DNA of 64,000 nt from Gimesia aquarii (lineage in GTDB: Bacteria; Planctomycetota; Planctomycetia; Planctomycetales; Planctomycetaceae). A model generated the notes under the pieces. The model was not told the DNA's origin, did not search any database, and saw nothing but the letters and a program-made list of their open reading frames with translations. The stretch covers positions 2,811,231 to 2,875,230 of the forward strand of contig NZ_CP037422.1 in assembly GCF_007748175.1 (NCBI RefSeq). The letters run 5' to 3'. The number at the start of each line of letters is the position of its first letter. Position 1 is the first letter of the stretch. The position numbers were made by a program, and so were the translations under genes. Shown here in pieces: positions 54,993 through 64,000 of the stretch.

Positions 54993-56456
54993 CTATGCAA
55001 TAATATCATGCACGATACGAGAAGGCTGCTTGTCGATTAATGTCTGTTCTGCACCATTGCGAGTGAATGTCAGTCGTTCTGGATCGAGTCCGAACAAATA
55101 GAGTAGTGTTTGATGATAGTCACTATGACTGACTTTGTTTTCAACAGCATGATGACCAAAATCATCTGTTTCACCATAGGCCATACCACCTTTGAGTCCA
55201 CCACCGGCCAACCACATGCTAAAGCCATACGTATTATGATCTCGTCCCTGCTTTGCCACGCCGGCATCATTCTGAATTACGGGCAGGCGTCCCATTTCGC
55301 CTCCCCAGTGCACGAGCGTCTCATCTAACAGTCCTCTCATTTTGAGGTCTTTCACAAGACCTGCTGAAGGCACATCCACTCGTTTACAGGTGCGCGGCAA
55401 AGAAGTCCGCATGCTGGTATGATGATCCCAATGCTGATTCCCCGTCATGATTTGTACAAAACGCACACCTCGTTCAATAAGTCGACGTGCAATGAGACAA
55501 CGCTTGCCAAACTCGGCTGATTCGGAACGATCAATGCCATACATGGCTTGAGTCGCTTTGGTCTCCTTACTCAAGTCCAATGCTTCTGTCGCCGCGGTCT
55601 GCATTTTAGCAGCCAGTTCATAGCTGGCGATTCGAGCAGAAAGATCGTCTTCTCCCGGGTGCTGGTTGAGGTGTCTCTGATTCAGTTTTCCCAGGAAATC
55701 GAGATACTTTTCCTGCGCTTTCCCGCTGAGGTGAGGAGGGGCATTCAAATTAAGGATTCTCGGTTCTTTAGGTCGGATCACAGTCCCCTGATATAAGGAT
55801 GGGAGCCAGCCATTGGTCCAGTTATCAACGCCCAATACGGGTGCACCGCCTGGATCGACCATCGCGATGTAGGCAGGCAAATTTTCTGATTCACTACCTA
55901 AACCATAAGTTAACCAGCTTCCCAGTGTTGGCCGTCCGGGAAGAATACGACCACTGTGCATGGCATAAATCGACTGTCCATGGTTATTCACACCGGTGTG
56001 CATGGAACGGATCAGAGTGATATCGTCAACCACTTCGCTCAAACCCGGCAGTAATTCTGATAACTCAGTACCGCATTCACCATGCTTACTGAATTTCCAG
56101 GGTGAACCCAGCACTTTTGAACTCGCCTGTGCCGCATTGTCGTATTTAATATCTCCGGGAAATTTCTTACCATCGTACTTCTGAAGCATTGGTTTGGGGT
56201 CGAACATATCCAGATGACTGGGACCTCCCTGCATGAACATTGAGATCATGGCTTTCGCACGGGGAGGGTGATGTGTCGGCTTTAACTTCAGGTCAAAATG
56301 TTTTTTCAGCAATTCAGGTCGAATCGCTGGATTCTTGGCCAGGGCTTGATCCTGATTCAACATCCAAGACAGCGCAAGAGAGCCAATTCCCATGGAACTT
56401 GCGGCCAGAAAATGGCGTCTGGAATGATCCGTTGAATCGGGTGCTTTATAATTCAT
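54993..56456 (-). CDS. DUF1501 protein, Tat-exported (operon A)
   Basis: 487 residues. The N-terminus has a twin-arginine signal (SRRHFLAASSMGIG). The DUF1501 (sulfatase-like fold) body shows MISMFMQGGPSHLDMFDPKP, GRPTLGSWLTYGLGSES, HWGGEMGRLPVIQ and GRDHNTYGFSMWLAGGGLKGG. These are conserved His/Asp/Asn residues of the alkaline-phosphatase-like superfamily. DUF1501 genes regularly pair with DUF1549/DUF1553 cytochromes in planctomycetes and are thought to process sulfated or other substrates, though the reaction is unproven. It starts 14 bp after the paired cytochrome gene. Confidence 0.93.
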   Translation of the reverse strand: MNYKAPDSTDHSRRHFLAASSMGIGSLALSWMLNQDQALAKNPAIRPELLKKHFDLKLKPTHHPPRAKAMISMFMQGGPSHLDMFDPKPMLQKYDGKKFPGDIKYDNAAQASSKVLGSPWKFSKHGECGTELSELLPGLSEVVDDITLIRSMHTGVNNHGQSIYAMHSGRILPGRPTLGSWLTYGLGSESENLPAYIAMVDPGGAPVLGVDNWTNGWLPSLYQGTVIRPKEPRILNLNAPPHLSGKAQEKYLDFLGKLNQRHLNQHPGEDDLSARIASYELAAKMQTAATEALDLSKETKATQAMYGIDRSESAEFGKRCLIARRLIERGVRFVQIMTGNQHWDHHTSMRTSLPRTCKRVDVPSAGLVKDLKMRGLLDETLVHWGGEMGRLPVIQNDAGVAKQGRDHNTYGFSMWLAGGGLKGGMAYGETDDFGHHAVENKVSHSDYHQTLLYLFGLDPERLTFTRNGAEQTLIDKQPSRIVHDIIA

Positions 56457-56470
56457 AATTTGATACCGTT

Positions 56471-59380
56471 TTAATCAACGTAAAGAAATTCGTTACTACT
56501 CAAAAGGGCCTGACAAAACGTTGCTAAAGCCAGTTGCTCAGGAGTTTTCCCGGAGCTCGCTTTTGTTGTATTAAATTGAGGAATTTGAGAGTCGATAAAT
56601 TCCACGGATTGTTTGACTTCGTCTGCTGTAGGAACTTTGCCAAAAGCAAGCATCCAGGCGAGCTTGACCTGCTCCGGCTTATTTCCAGCGTGAGTTTTTT
56701 GTAACCGTTCCGCAAAATATGTGGAATGTTCTACCATAAAACCGCTATTCATCATCAACAGTGATTGAGGCGCTACAGTCGAAGAAGAACGTTTTTCGCA
56801 ATTTGGCTCCATTTTAGGAGCATCAAACATATCGAGAACCGCCAGCGGTTTACTTCGGCTGACAGTGATATAAACACTTCGGCGGAACTTGCGATCATCC
56901 ATTCTGATTGCTTTTTTCTGGCGACCGGCTGAATCAACATTCGCAATGCCCACCACAATTTGCCCTACTTCGTCTTCTTTCACTGGGACCGGTTCGCCAT
57001 ACAGGTCTGTTTTCAGTTTTCCAGTGACGGCGATCACCGAATCACGGATAGTCTCTGCTTCCAGTCGACGGACTGGCATGCGACCATAGAGCAGATTGTC
57101 TGGATCGACCACATCATAGTCGGCTGATCGTTGAGAACTTTGCATGTAAGCCGTTGAAGTCATCAGCATTTTATGCAGACGCTTGATTTTCCAACCATTT
57201 GAGACGAAATCATGTGCCAACCAGTCCAGCAATTCTATATGAGTCGGTGGAATTCCCAACTTGCCAAAATCAGTGGGAGATGCCACGATCCCTTTACCAA
57301 AGTGATGTAGCCAGACGCGGTTCACAAAGACACGCGCCGTTAGAGGATGCTCTCCATTAGTGATATATTTGGCATAAGCTAAACGCCGCCCGGATGTTTG
57401 CAAATCTTTGTTTTGAGCTGGAATTTCAACCGGTTTTTTCAGATTGCTCTTCACTACAGACAACCCAGCGGGAAGGAGTTCATGTTTGGGTTGCTCGAAG
57501 TCTCCGCGATTAAAGAAAAAAGTCTTCGGCACTTTACCGGGAACTTCCGTTAGTACACGTACAAACTCTTCTTTCGGTTTTTTCTCTCTGATCTTAGCTA
57601 CTTTATCGTTCAACTTATTCAAAATGCCCTGAGTCTTGAGTTCAGTCAACCGCTTGGCTTCGTCTTTAAAATGCTGTACTTGAGCGGCCCCTTTGGGATC
57701 AAATTTCTCGAGATTCGAAACAGAAACTAACAATCCAGGAAATTCTGCAATCAGTTTTTTCTGTTCTGGCGTTCTCTTTTTCTCAGCCGTTTTCTTGGCT
57801 GCTAACGCGATTTTCTTTTGTGCTTCAGGAATCTGACTCCACGTTTCTTTACTGATTTTTTCGACCAGCTCTTTCGCAAGTTGCTTTGCTTTCGTAGCGG
57901 CTTTACCAGATTGTTCATGCAGGGTTCGATCATAAAGGTACAGAGAACCTGCTGATAAACGATTGATACGCGGGTAATTTTTGAGGAGTGCCACCTGTTC
58001 CTTGGTTCGTTTTTTACCAGTTGTTTTATAGGCAGTTCGAGTCAAGTCACGCTTGTCTTCCGGCACGTCGAGGAGTTCCCGTTCCAATGTACGATCAATG
58101 AATTGATTGACGAGGGCCGTTCGTTCTTCCAGGACTTTCTTCGCTTCGGCTTCCAGTTCATTGGCAATTTTGCGATCCGCATCTGACATGATAGAAATAC
58201 GCCGGGAAGCCGGAGTTCGCCAGCTTTTCCAGTCCAACGCAGGTTCGAAAATAGCACGGAAACGATAATAATCGTTTTGTGGAATCGGGTCGTATTTGTG
58301 ATCATGGCACTGTGCACAGGCGACCGTCATTCCCAGGACTGAAGAAGAAACGATATCGATCGTATCAGTGACTACCTGGTTCTTTGCTACTTCTTTTTCT
58401 GCCGGGTTACTCCCGGTTCCATCGGGGGCCATGCGTAAAAATCCGGTAGCAACCAGTTTTTCCAGATCTTCAGGACTCAAGTTTTTGTAAGGCGGCTTGA
58501 TCATTTCATCTCCCGCTAATTGTTCGCGGAGGAATTGATCGTAGGGCTTGTCTTCATTGAACGCACGGATGACATAATCACGATAACGAAAAGCCCAAAG
58601 ACGTTCCCGGTCTTTGTTGTTGTAGCCTTCCGAGTCGGCATAGCCGGCCACATCCAGCCAGTGACGTCCCCAACGTTCTCCATAATGCTTTGAAGCTAAA
58701 AGTCGGTCGATCAGTCTTTCATAAGCATCGGGGCTTTTATCTTCGAGGAATTGCTTCAACTCTTCAGGTTGAGGAGGCAGGCCAATCAAATCGTAAAATG
58801 CACGACGTGCTAATGAGGTTTTCGAAGCCTGTGAAGAAAAAGAAAGTTTCTTTTCTTCCAGCTTTGCCAATAGAAACGCATCGACCGGCTGACGCACCAG
58901 CTTAGGCTGTTTTACCTGTGGAACAGGAGAATTCTTGACGGGTTGAAAAGACCAGAAGGCCAGATCATCGGGAGCAATATAATCAGCGTCAATTTTTTCC
59001 GGTTCTGGTCGGAGAGTATGAGCCCCTTGATCAATCCAGTGCTTTAGAATCTCGATCTCTGCTTCAGGCATGTGTTTGCCTTCAGGTGGCATTTCCTGCG
59101 CAACAACACGGGCGATTAACTCACTTTGATCACTTTTGCCGGGAACGATGGCAGCCCCACTATCACCGCCTTTCACCATAAAACGCTTGAGACGCAGATC
59201 AAGATTTCCCTCTTTTTCACCATTCTCACCATGGCAGTGCAGGCAGTGAACCTTCAGAATTTTGCGCACATCGTTTTCGAAAGAGAGTGGAGTTTTTTTG
59301 CTCGCAGAGTCTTCGGCTTGAGCAACACTCAGACAACAGGAAACAAATAATAGACACACCAGGAAAAGTCGCTCGTTCAT
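56471..59380 (-). CDS. PSCyt1/DUF1549/DUF1553 planctomycete cytochrome (operon A)
   Basis: 969 residues with signal peptide (LFLVCLLFVSCCLSVAQAE). Residues about 30-130 are the planctomycete cytochrome C domain (VHCLHCHGENGEKEGNLDLR: CxxCH haem site; PEGKHMP). DUF1549 follows (YDLIGLPPQPEELKQFLED, WRHxLDVAGYADSEGY pattern, CAQCHDHKYDPIPQNDYY with a second CxxCH), then a Lys/Glu-rich helical stretch and DUF1553 (VNRVWLHHFGKGIVASPTDFG, LARTFCQALLSSNEFLYVD-type end). It is believed to pass electrons for periplasmic oxidation of complex substrates. It is the first gene of an operon with the DUF1501 gene. Confidence 0.94.
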   Translation of the reverse strand: MNERLFLVCLLFVSCCLSVAQAEDSASKKTPLSFENDVRKILKVHCLHCHGENGEKEGNLDLRLKRFMVKGGDSGAAIVPGKSDQSELIARVVAQEMPPEGKHMPEAEIEILKHWIDQGAHTLRPEPEKIDADYIAPDDLAFWSFQPVKNSPVPQVKQPKLVRQPVDAFLLAKLEEKKLSFSSQASKTSLARRAFYDLIGLPPQPEELKQFLEDKSPDAYERLIDRLLASKHYGERWGRHWLDVAGYADSEGYNNKDRERLWAFRYRDYVIRAFNEDKPYDQFLREQLAGDEMIKPPYKNLSPEDLEKLVATGFLRMAPDGTGSNPAEKEVAKNQVVTDTIDIVSSSVLGMTVACAQCHDHKYDPIPQNDYYRFRAIFEPALDWKSWRTPASRRISIMSDADRKIANELEAEAKKVLEERTALVNQFIDRTLERELLDVPEDKRDLTRTAYKTTGKKRTKEQVALLKNYPRINRLSAGSLYLYDRTLHEQSGKAATKAKQLAKELVEKISKETWSQIPEAQKKIALAAKKTAEKKRTPEQKKLIAEFPGLLVSVSNLEKFDPKGAAQVQHFKDEAKRLTELKTQGILNKLNDKVAKIREKKPKEEFVRVLTEVPGKVPKTFFFNRGDFEQPKHELLPAGLSVVKSNLKKPVEIPAQNKDLQTSGRRLAYAKYITNGEHPLTARVFVNRVWLHHFGKGIVASPTDFGKLGIPPTHIELLDWLAHDFVSNGWKIKRLHKMLMTSTAYMQSSQRSADYDVVDPDNLLYGRMPVRRLEAETIRDSVIAVTGKLKTDLYGEPVPVKEDEVGQIVVGIANVDSAGRQKKAIRMDDRKFRRSVYITVSRSKPLAVLDMFDAPKMEPNCEKRSSSTVAPQSLLMMNSGFMVEHSTYFAERLQKTHAGNKPEQVKLAWMLAFGKVPTADEVKQSVEFIDSQIPQFNTTKASSGKTPEQLALATFCQALLSSNEFLYVD

Positions 59381-59674
59381 AGAAGAAGACTCTCTTGGAA
59401 ATAGGTTTGGCGAGGGCGATCCAGTCTTCTGGATTGCATTTACGGAGGGTCAAAGCACTCAATAGTTTAAGTAATACTAAGAGTTACTTATATATTATTA
59501 TCGTACCGCTTTTAAGCTGAAGTGCAAGAGAGGAATTTCAAACAAGCATTTTTCACGGAAAAGAATACAAAATTACTTGTCAGGTAAAAAATAGCGATTC
59601 AATGAACTCGAATGAACCCGCTTTCGACCTATTGCCATAAACTCTTTATCTAAAATGAGTTACACACAAAACGC

Positions 59675-61126
59675 TTAGCCCGTCACCAGTTTTTCCATGA
59701 ATTCGCCCTCGTTCAAAGTGGGTCGCTCCGGGCTCCCTTTGTGACGGTATTCCAGTTTCATGTTACTGAGCCCCAGCAAATGATAAATGCTGGTATGAAT
59801 GTCGCGAACGTGCATTCGATCTTCGACGGCGTACAGTCCCATCTCATCGGTTCCGCCAATCGTTTGACCGCCTTTGACACCACCTCCGGCCATCCACATC
59901 GTGAATCCGGTTGGGTTATGATCTCGACCATCCCCCTTTTCGCTCATGGGCGTTCTTCCAAACTCTCCCCCCCAAACCACCAGGGTCGAATCCAACAAGC
60001 CGCGCTGTTTGAGATCTTTCAAGAGGCCGGCAACACATTTATCCATACCCTGGCAGAGCGCCGCATGGCGTTTTTCAATGCCAGAATGTGAATCCCATTT
60101 GCTGCCAGCACCATTGTAAAGCTGAACGAAACGCACGCCACGCTCCACCAGTCGACGTGCTAATAAACAATTGGTGCCGTAAACTTTCGTTTCTTTTTGA
60201 TCCATGCCATACAATTCGTAAGTTGCTTTGGTTTCCTGGGTCAAATCGACGGCTTCAGGAGCAGACGCCTGCATACGAAATGCGAGTTCATAAGACTCGA
60301 TTCTGGCATCAAGTTCAGACTGCTGTTTTCGAGTTTTTGCATGCTGTTGATTGAGAGTCGCCAGTAAATCTAACTTACCTGCCTCTTGAGAAGGAAAGAT
60401 TTCAGAGGGTCGGTATAAATTCGAAATTGGTTCTTTCCCCGTATTTAAACGAGTCCCCTGATAGACAGCAGGAATGAAGGCCGTTCCCCAATTTCGTGGC
60501 CCATTCACGACAGTGCCGTTATTGTCCTGAATCACAACGAAGGCTGGCAGACTTTCATTTTCTGTTCCCAGACCATAGGTAACCCAACTCCCTAAAGAGG
60601 GACGCCCGGCGAGAGGAATGCATGTATTCATTTGGCAGACACCGCCAGCATGATTGATGCCGTTCGTCCAACACCCTCGTAACACAGCAATATCATCAAC
60701 GCACGTTGCAGTATGTGGCAACCAATCGGAAACCCAGGTTCCTGCTTCGCCATGTTGCTTCCATTTTCGTTGGGAAGCAAGCAGAGGTGAGTTTACTTCA
60801 CCCATTGCCGTTATAGGACGTTTGAAACTATCAGGTAATTTCTTCCCCGCCATTTTTTGTAATTCCGGCTTGGGATCGAACAGGTCAATATGACTGGGGC
60901 CGCCTTCCATGAAGAGGAAGATAACACTCTTGGCGGTAGCCGGAAAGTGCGTTTGCTTAGATGTTAAAGGCGAGAACGGTTTGGCGCTAGATTTTACAGC
61001 TGCATTCGCTTGCTGAGCTAACAGCGCGTTTAAAGCAATGCCACCAAAACCTGCACCAGCTTGAAACAAGAGCTCCCGTCGATTGACCACCGATTCAGGA
61101 AGTGCTTGCGAGTGTTCAATACTCAT
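59675..61126 (-). CDS. DUF1501 protein (operon B)
   Basis: About 483 residues from ATG 61126 (GGAAAG 9 nt upstream; a TTG six codons upstream is a weaker alternative). The signal has [18 protein letters not shown], a twin-arginine-like pattern. The body matches the operon A copy: [52 protein letters not shown] and [21 protein letters not shown]. It follows the partial cytochrome gene by 40 bp. The two DUF1501 copies are clearly paralogues but divergent, especially in the first 60 residues and at the C-terminus. Confidence 0.92.
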   Translation of the reverse strand: MSIEHSQALPESVVNRRELLFQAGAGFGGIALNALLAQQANAAVKSSAKPFSPLTSKQTHFPATAKSVIFLFMEGGPSHIDLFDPKPELQKMAGKKLPDSFKRPITAMGEVNSPLLASQRKWKQHGEAGTWVSDWLPHTATCVDDIAVLRGCWTNGINHAGGVCQMNTCIPLAGRPSLGSWVTYGLGTENESLPAFVVIQDNNGTVVNGPRNWGTAFIPAVYQGTRLNTGKEPISNLYRPSEIFPSQEAGKLDLLATLNQQHAKTRKQQSELDARIESYELAFRMQASAPEAVDLTQETKATYELYGMDQKETKVYGTNCLLARRLVERGVRFVQLYNGAGSKWDSHSGIEKRHAALCQGMDKCVAGLLKDLKQRGLLDSTLVVWGGEFGRTPMSEKGDGRDHNPTGFTMWMAGGGVKGGQTIGGTDEMGLYAVEDRMHVRDIHTSIYHLLGLSNMKLEYRHKGSPERPTLNEGEFMEKLVTG

Positions 61127-61167
61127 ACGATTATCTTTCCGCAATGGATTTCATTGGTCATGATTTA

Positions 61168-64000
61168 TTAATCCAGATAGAGAAATTGATTGGAATTAAA
61201 TAGCACATGACATAAATCTGCTAAAGCCTGTTGACGTGCATCACTAGGTCCCAGAGATGTTTGAGCAGGGGGAGCGATATGCAGCCTATTCGCTATACTG
61301 TTTTTCAAAAGTCCCGTTTGATGATTGAATTGCCAGAAACCAACCACCGACGCAAGCTTTTTGGCAGGTTGATGGATCAGCAACTCGTCCTGACTCAAAG
61401 CAGAACGGGATAGCCTGATATTATCTAAAAGGCCGTTCCATCTACTTCCAGAAGACTTATCACGACCTCCAAAGACAAGATTATTTGTAGGACGGTAGTC
61501 ACTAACGACATTGTGTTTCACAGAGACGCGCTCTAATGGTTTTTCGGAGAAAAGCTCCTTTACATAAAACTGAATTCCCGATTCACCCGTTTCAGAAATC
61601 TTCACTGACACAGCCACATAATAAGGCTGATTAAGTTCCAAATGAACATTCGAAGGAATGGCCTCATATGTCAGTTTGCCCTCAGGGTTTTTGCCAACCA
61701 ACTGTAAGATGAGATTCCGTGGTTTGTAGGCTGACTTCTGGCTGGTGACGCCTAACGACCAACCTTGATGCTTTGTATTCCCCGTCCATTGAGAGGCAAT
61801 CGTATTCACGGCCACGTTTTCATAGATCGACTCTAATTGGATCGAGGCTTCAATCGTGAAGTCTTGATCGGGAAATGATTTCGAAAAGGGAACATTCAGA
61901 GTCATCAACGTAGACCCTTTACCGAGTTTGACCGACTCGTTAGAAGTTTGTGCGATTTGGCCAATAAAGGTCTGTTGTTGCTGTTGAGCTTCTGCCTGAA
62001 TTCGTTTTTCTTGTGTTTTCAGGAAATCTGACAATAAGTCAACGTCTGCCTTTTCAGGTTTTTTGCCATAAACCATTTGATGTAGATAAGCGATCATTTC
62101 GCGATCATTGCTAAATGACTTCGTCTTCAATATCCGCGCGAGTGCATTGGATCGCTTGAGAAACCAATCACCATTGATCATCATCAAAGCCTGATTAGCT
62201 GTTGTCGTGACATCTCGTTGTGCAACACTTTTGATTCCCCCAGGAAGATCGAACGCTCCCAGGACAGGGTCTTGCACATTTCGCTTCATGATGGTGTAGA
62301 TACTGCGACGAGGCTGGGTCCCTTTTACGCTGGGTCCTCCCAATTTGGGATCGAGCTCACCAGAAATGAACAGTGCAGAGTCCCGGATATCTTCCGCATT
62401 CAATCTACGAATGTTGCCACGCCAATACAGCCGATTTTGAGGATCTTTGAGTTTTGCTTTTTCAGCAGCAGGATGAAAAGCAGAAAGACGGTATGTCGAC
62501 GAATTCATAATTAACCGATGCAGATTTTTGATACTCCAACCATGTTCCACAAAATAAGTGGTCAGCCAATCCAGTAATTCCGGATGGCTGGGAGACTCTC
62601 CCATATGACCAAAGTCATTTGAGGTAGAAACAAGTCCCGTACCAAAATGATACTGCCATACACGATTGGTAATGACACGCGTTGTCAATCGATTTTGGGG
62701 ATTGACCATCCAGTTTGCCAAAGCGGTACGACGCCCCGATGACTGAGGAGCCGTCGAAACCGGTATAATTTCTGCTTTGCCAGGCTTCAGGAGAGAGAGA
62801 AATCCGGGAACAATCGGTGTATGTTGCGGATCGTCAGGGATTGTTGTAACCGGTACTGCTCCCCGTGAATCGGTCACACTCATTCCCATGGGTAATGGTT
62901 TTGGTTTTAAATCCTCAAATGCCGCCAATTCTTTGAGCAGTGTACGGTATGTTTCACCATTGTCTTTTTTACTTTTCTTGAGCGCAGCAAGTGCAGCTTC
63001 CTGCTTGCCTTTGACTTGTCTGAGAACAAGATCCGCTAATTGGTGTTCCAGAGCAGTGCGTTCGAATTCCGGTTTTTGCATGATTTCCTGAATGTCAGCA
63101 GGAAACATTTTAATTTGATTTTTTGCCGCTTTTTCCACTGACGCTTGCGTCAGTTTCTCAATCTTGGCACGAATCTCGGCTGTCTTTTCTTCCCAGATAT
63201 TGAGCTTACGGTTGTACTCTGCCAGCTCTTGCGGTGTGACAAAAGGCACATCATCGCGAGGCATCAGAGGTGCAAAAAATGCCTGTAATCGGTAATAATC
63301 CTGATGCGGAATCGGATCAAATTTATGATCATGGCAACGTGCACACCCCATACTCATTCCCATGAAGACGTCACCGGTCGCATCAGTAATATTATCGAGA
63401 ATGTCATTCCACTGCGTGCGCGCATCACGCTGGTTATATTCATAGAGATAATGCCTGAGAAAACCGGTTGCCGCTAATGCTTCGGGATCTTCGGGAGCAA
63501 TTTCATCTCCGGCCAGTTGTTCTCTCACAAAACGTGAATAAGGCTTATCATCATTGAAAGCTCGAATCACGTAGTCACGATAACGCCAGATTTCCGGACG
63601 AAACGCATCCTGATTGAACCCGTCCGACTCGGCATAACGCACAACATCAAACCAGTGGCGAGCCCATTTTTCACCATAATGAGGATTCTTCAAAAGTTCC
63701 TCAATCAATCGCGACCAGGCATCCGGCGAGGAGTCATTTACAAAAGCATTGATTTGCTCAACAGTGGGAGGCAGGCCGATTAAATCGTAGTATGCGCGTC
63801 GGATCAATGTAGTACGGTTGGCTTCACCAGCGGGAGTCAGTCCTTCTTTTTGCAAACGCTCAATAACAAACGCATCAATGGGATTTTTTGACCATCGCCG
63901 TTGATCGACTTGTGGAACCTGAGCTTTCTTGACAGGTTGAAATACCCAAAAGTTACGATCTTCTTCAGTAAAAAATGTCTCCGTGCCGCGCTGTTTGATC
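61168..64000 (-). CDS. DUF1549/DUF1553 cytochrome with inserted LamG-like domain (operon B, 5' end outside window)
   Basis: The frame is open to the right edge, so the N-terminus (presumably signal peptide and PSCyt1) lies outside the window; 944 residues are visible. A TTG-initiated start near 63855 would drop conserved upstream residues (DRNFWVFQPVKKAQVPQVD), so it is not the true start. DUF1549 has YDLIGLPPTVEQINAFVND, CARCHDHKFDPIPHQDYY (CxxCH) and WARHWFDVVRYAESDGF. DUF1553 has RVWQYHFGTGLVSTSNDFGH. A concanavalin/LamG-like beta domain (DFTIEASIQLES to FGGRDKSSGSRWNGLLDN) is inserted just before the final DLCHVLFNSNQFLYLD helix. This suggests added carbohydrate binding. Confidence 0.92.
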   Translation of the reverse strand, partial: IKQRGTETFFTEEDRNFWVFQPVKKAQVPQVDQRRWSKNPIDAFVIERLQKEGLTPAGEANRTTLIRRAYYDLIGLPPTVEQINAFVNDSSPDAWSRLIEELLKNPHYGEKWARHWFDVVRYAESDGFNQDAFRPEIWRYRDYVIRAFNDDKPYSRFVREQLAGDEIAPEDPEALAATGFLRHYLYEYNQRDARTQWNDILDNITDATGDVFMGMSMGCARCHDHKFDPIPHQDYYRLQAFFAPLMPRDDVPFVTPQELAEYNRKLNIWEEKTAEIRAKIEKLTQASVEKAAKNQIKMFPADIQEIMQKPEFERTALEHQLADLVLRQVKGKQEAALAALKKSKKDNGETYRTLLKELAAFEDLKPKPLPMGMSVTDSRGAVPVTTIPDDPQHTPIVPGFLSLLKPGKAEIIPVSTAPQSSGRRTALANWMVNPQNRLTTRVITNRVWQYHFGTGLVSTSNDFGHMGESPSHPELLDWLTTYFVEHGWSIKNLHRLIMNSSTYRLSAFHPAAEKAKLKDPQNRLYWRGNIRRLNAEDIRDSALFISGELDPKLGGPSVKGTQPRRSIYTIMKRNVQDPVLGAFDLPGGIKSVAQRDVTTTANQALMMINGDWFLKRSNALARILKTKSFSNDREMIAYLHQMVYGKKPEKADVDLLSDFLKTQEKRIQAEAQQQQQTFIGQIAQTSNESVKLGKGSTLMTLNVPFSKSFPDQDFTIEASIQLESIYENVAVNTIASQWTGNTKHQGWSLGVTSQKSAYKPRNLILQLVGKNPEGKLTYEAIPSNVHLELNQPYYVAVSVKISETGESGIQFYVKELFSEKPLERVSVKHNVVSDYRPTNNLVFGGRDKSSGSRWNGLLDNIRLSRSALSQDELLIHQPAKKLASVVGFWQFNHQTGLLKNSIANRLHIAPPAQTSLGPSDARQQALADLCHVLFNSNQFLYLD

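Noticed and set aside
59468..59490. Inverted repeat TAAGTAA/TTACTTA upstream of the operon A cytochrome
   Set aside because: Low-complexity AT-rich arms and a 9-nt loop, expected by chance at this composition.

Overview
The window looks like chromosomal DNA of a planctomycete, most likely a Gimesia/Planctomyces-type marine member. This is inferred from gene families that are near-diagnostic for the phylum: two DUF1549/DUF1553 cytochrome plus DUF1501 operons, a ThuA/PVC-type dehydrogenase/cytochrome fusion, a Ser/Thr kinase with an FHA domain, and J-like/MshEN fusions. Base composition is fairly AT-rich. I found no rRNA, convincing tRNA, CRISPR array, phage or insertion sequence. Both ends of the window cut through genes.

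Layout. 1-10 kb: a truncated phospholipase C-like gene, a secreted metallophosphoesterase, a Tll0287-like haem protein, an FHA kinase, an SGNH hydrolase, an HpcH/HpaI aldolase with a GNAT acetyltransferase, a CHAD protein and a drug exporter. 10.4-15 kb: a minus-strand group of UbiA prenyltransferase, inositol-phosphate synthase and phosphohexomutase. These could run from hexose phosphate to a prenylated cyclitol. 15.6-18.9 kb: a short Hsp70, a J-like/MshEN membrane protein and a miniature flagellar-rod-like protein. 18.9-30 kb (minus strand): CNNM/CorC protein, two-in-one ABC permease, polyprenyl synthase, MoaC, SMC and a FlgI-like lipoprotein with HEAT repeats.

30.3-35.5 kb: pyrF overlapping a DNA glycosylase gene, a YhdH-type reductase, then an aldolase/cupin pair divergent from an enolase-superfamily gene (probably sugar-acid catabolism). 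35.5-43.4 kb: a voltage-gated K+ channel, an ECF41 sigma factor with its carboxymuconolactone decarboxylase-like partner, a decayed epimerase gene that would complete that regulon, a second epimerase relic, and several small membrane or hydrolase genes. 43.6-54.9 kb: a 1287-residue ThuA/propeller/HEAT/cytochrome c protein, three tandem STN-domain paralogues with an OstA-like protein, a secreted alpha/beta hydrolase and an exported triple-RidA protein. 55-64 kb: two paralogous DUF1549/DUF1553 + DUF1501 operons in tandem, the second carrying an inserted LamG-like domain.

Most attractive for follow-up are the hexose-phosphate/inositol/UbiA group, the Hsp70/J-like/mini-rod group, the FlgI-HEAT lipoprotein, and the ECF41 locus, whose target gene is visibly decaying through an internal deletion and an 11-bp tandem duplication.
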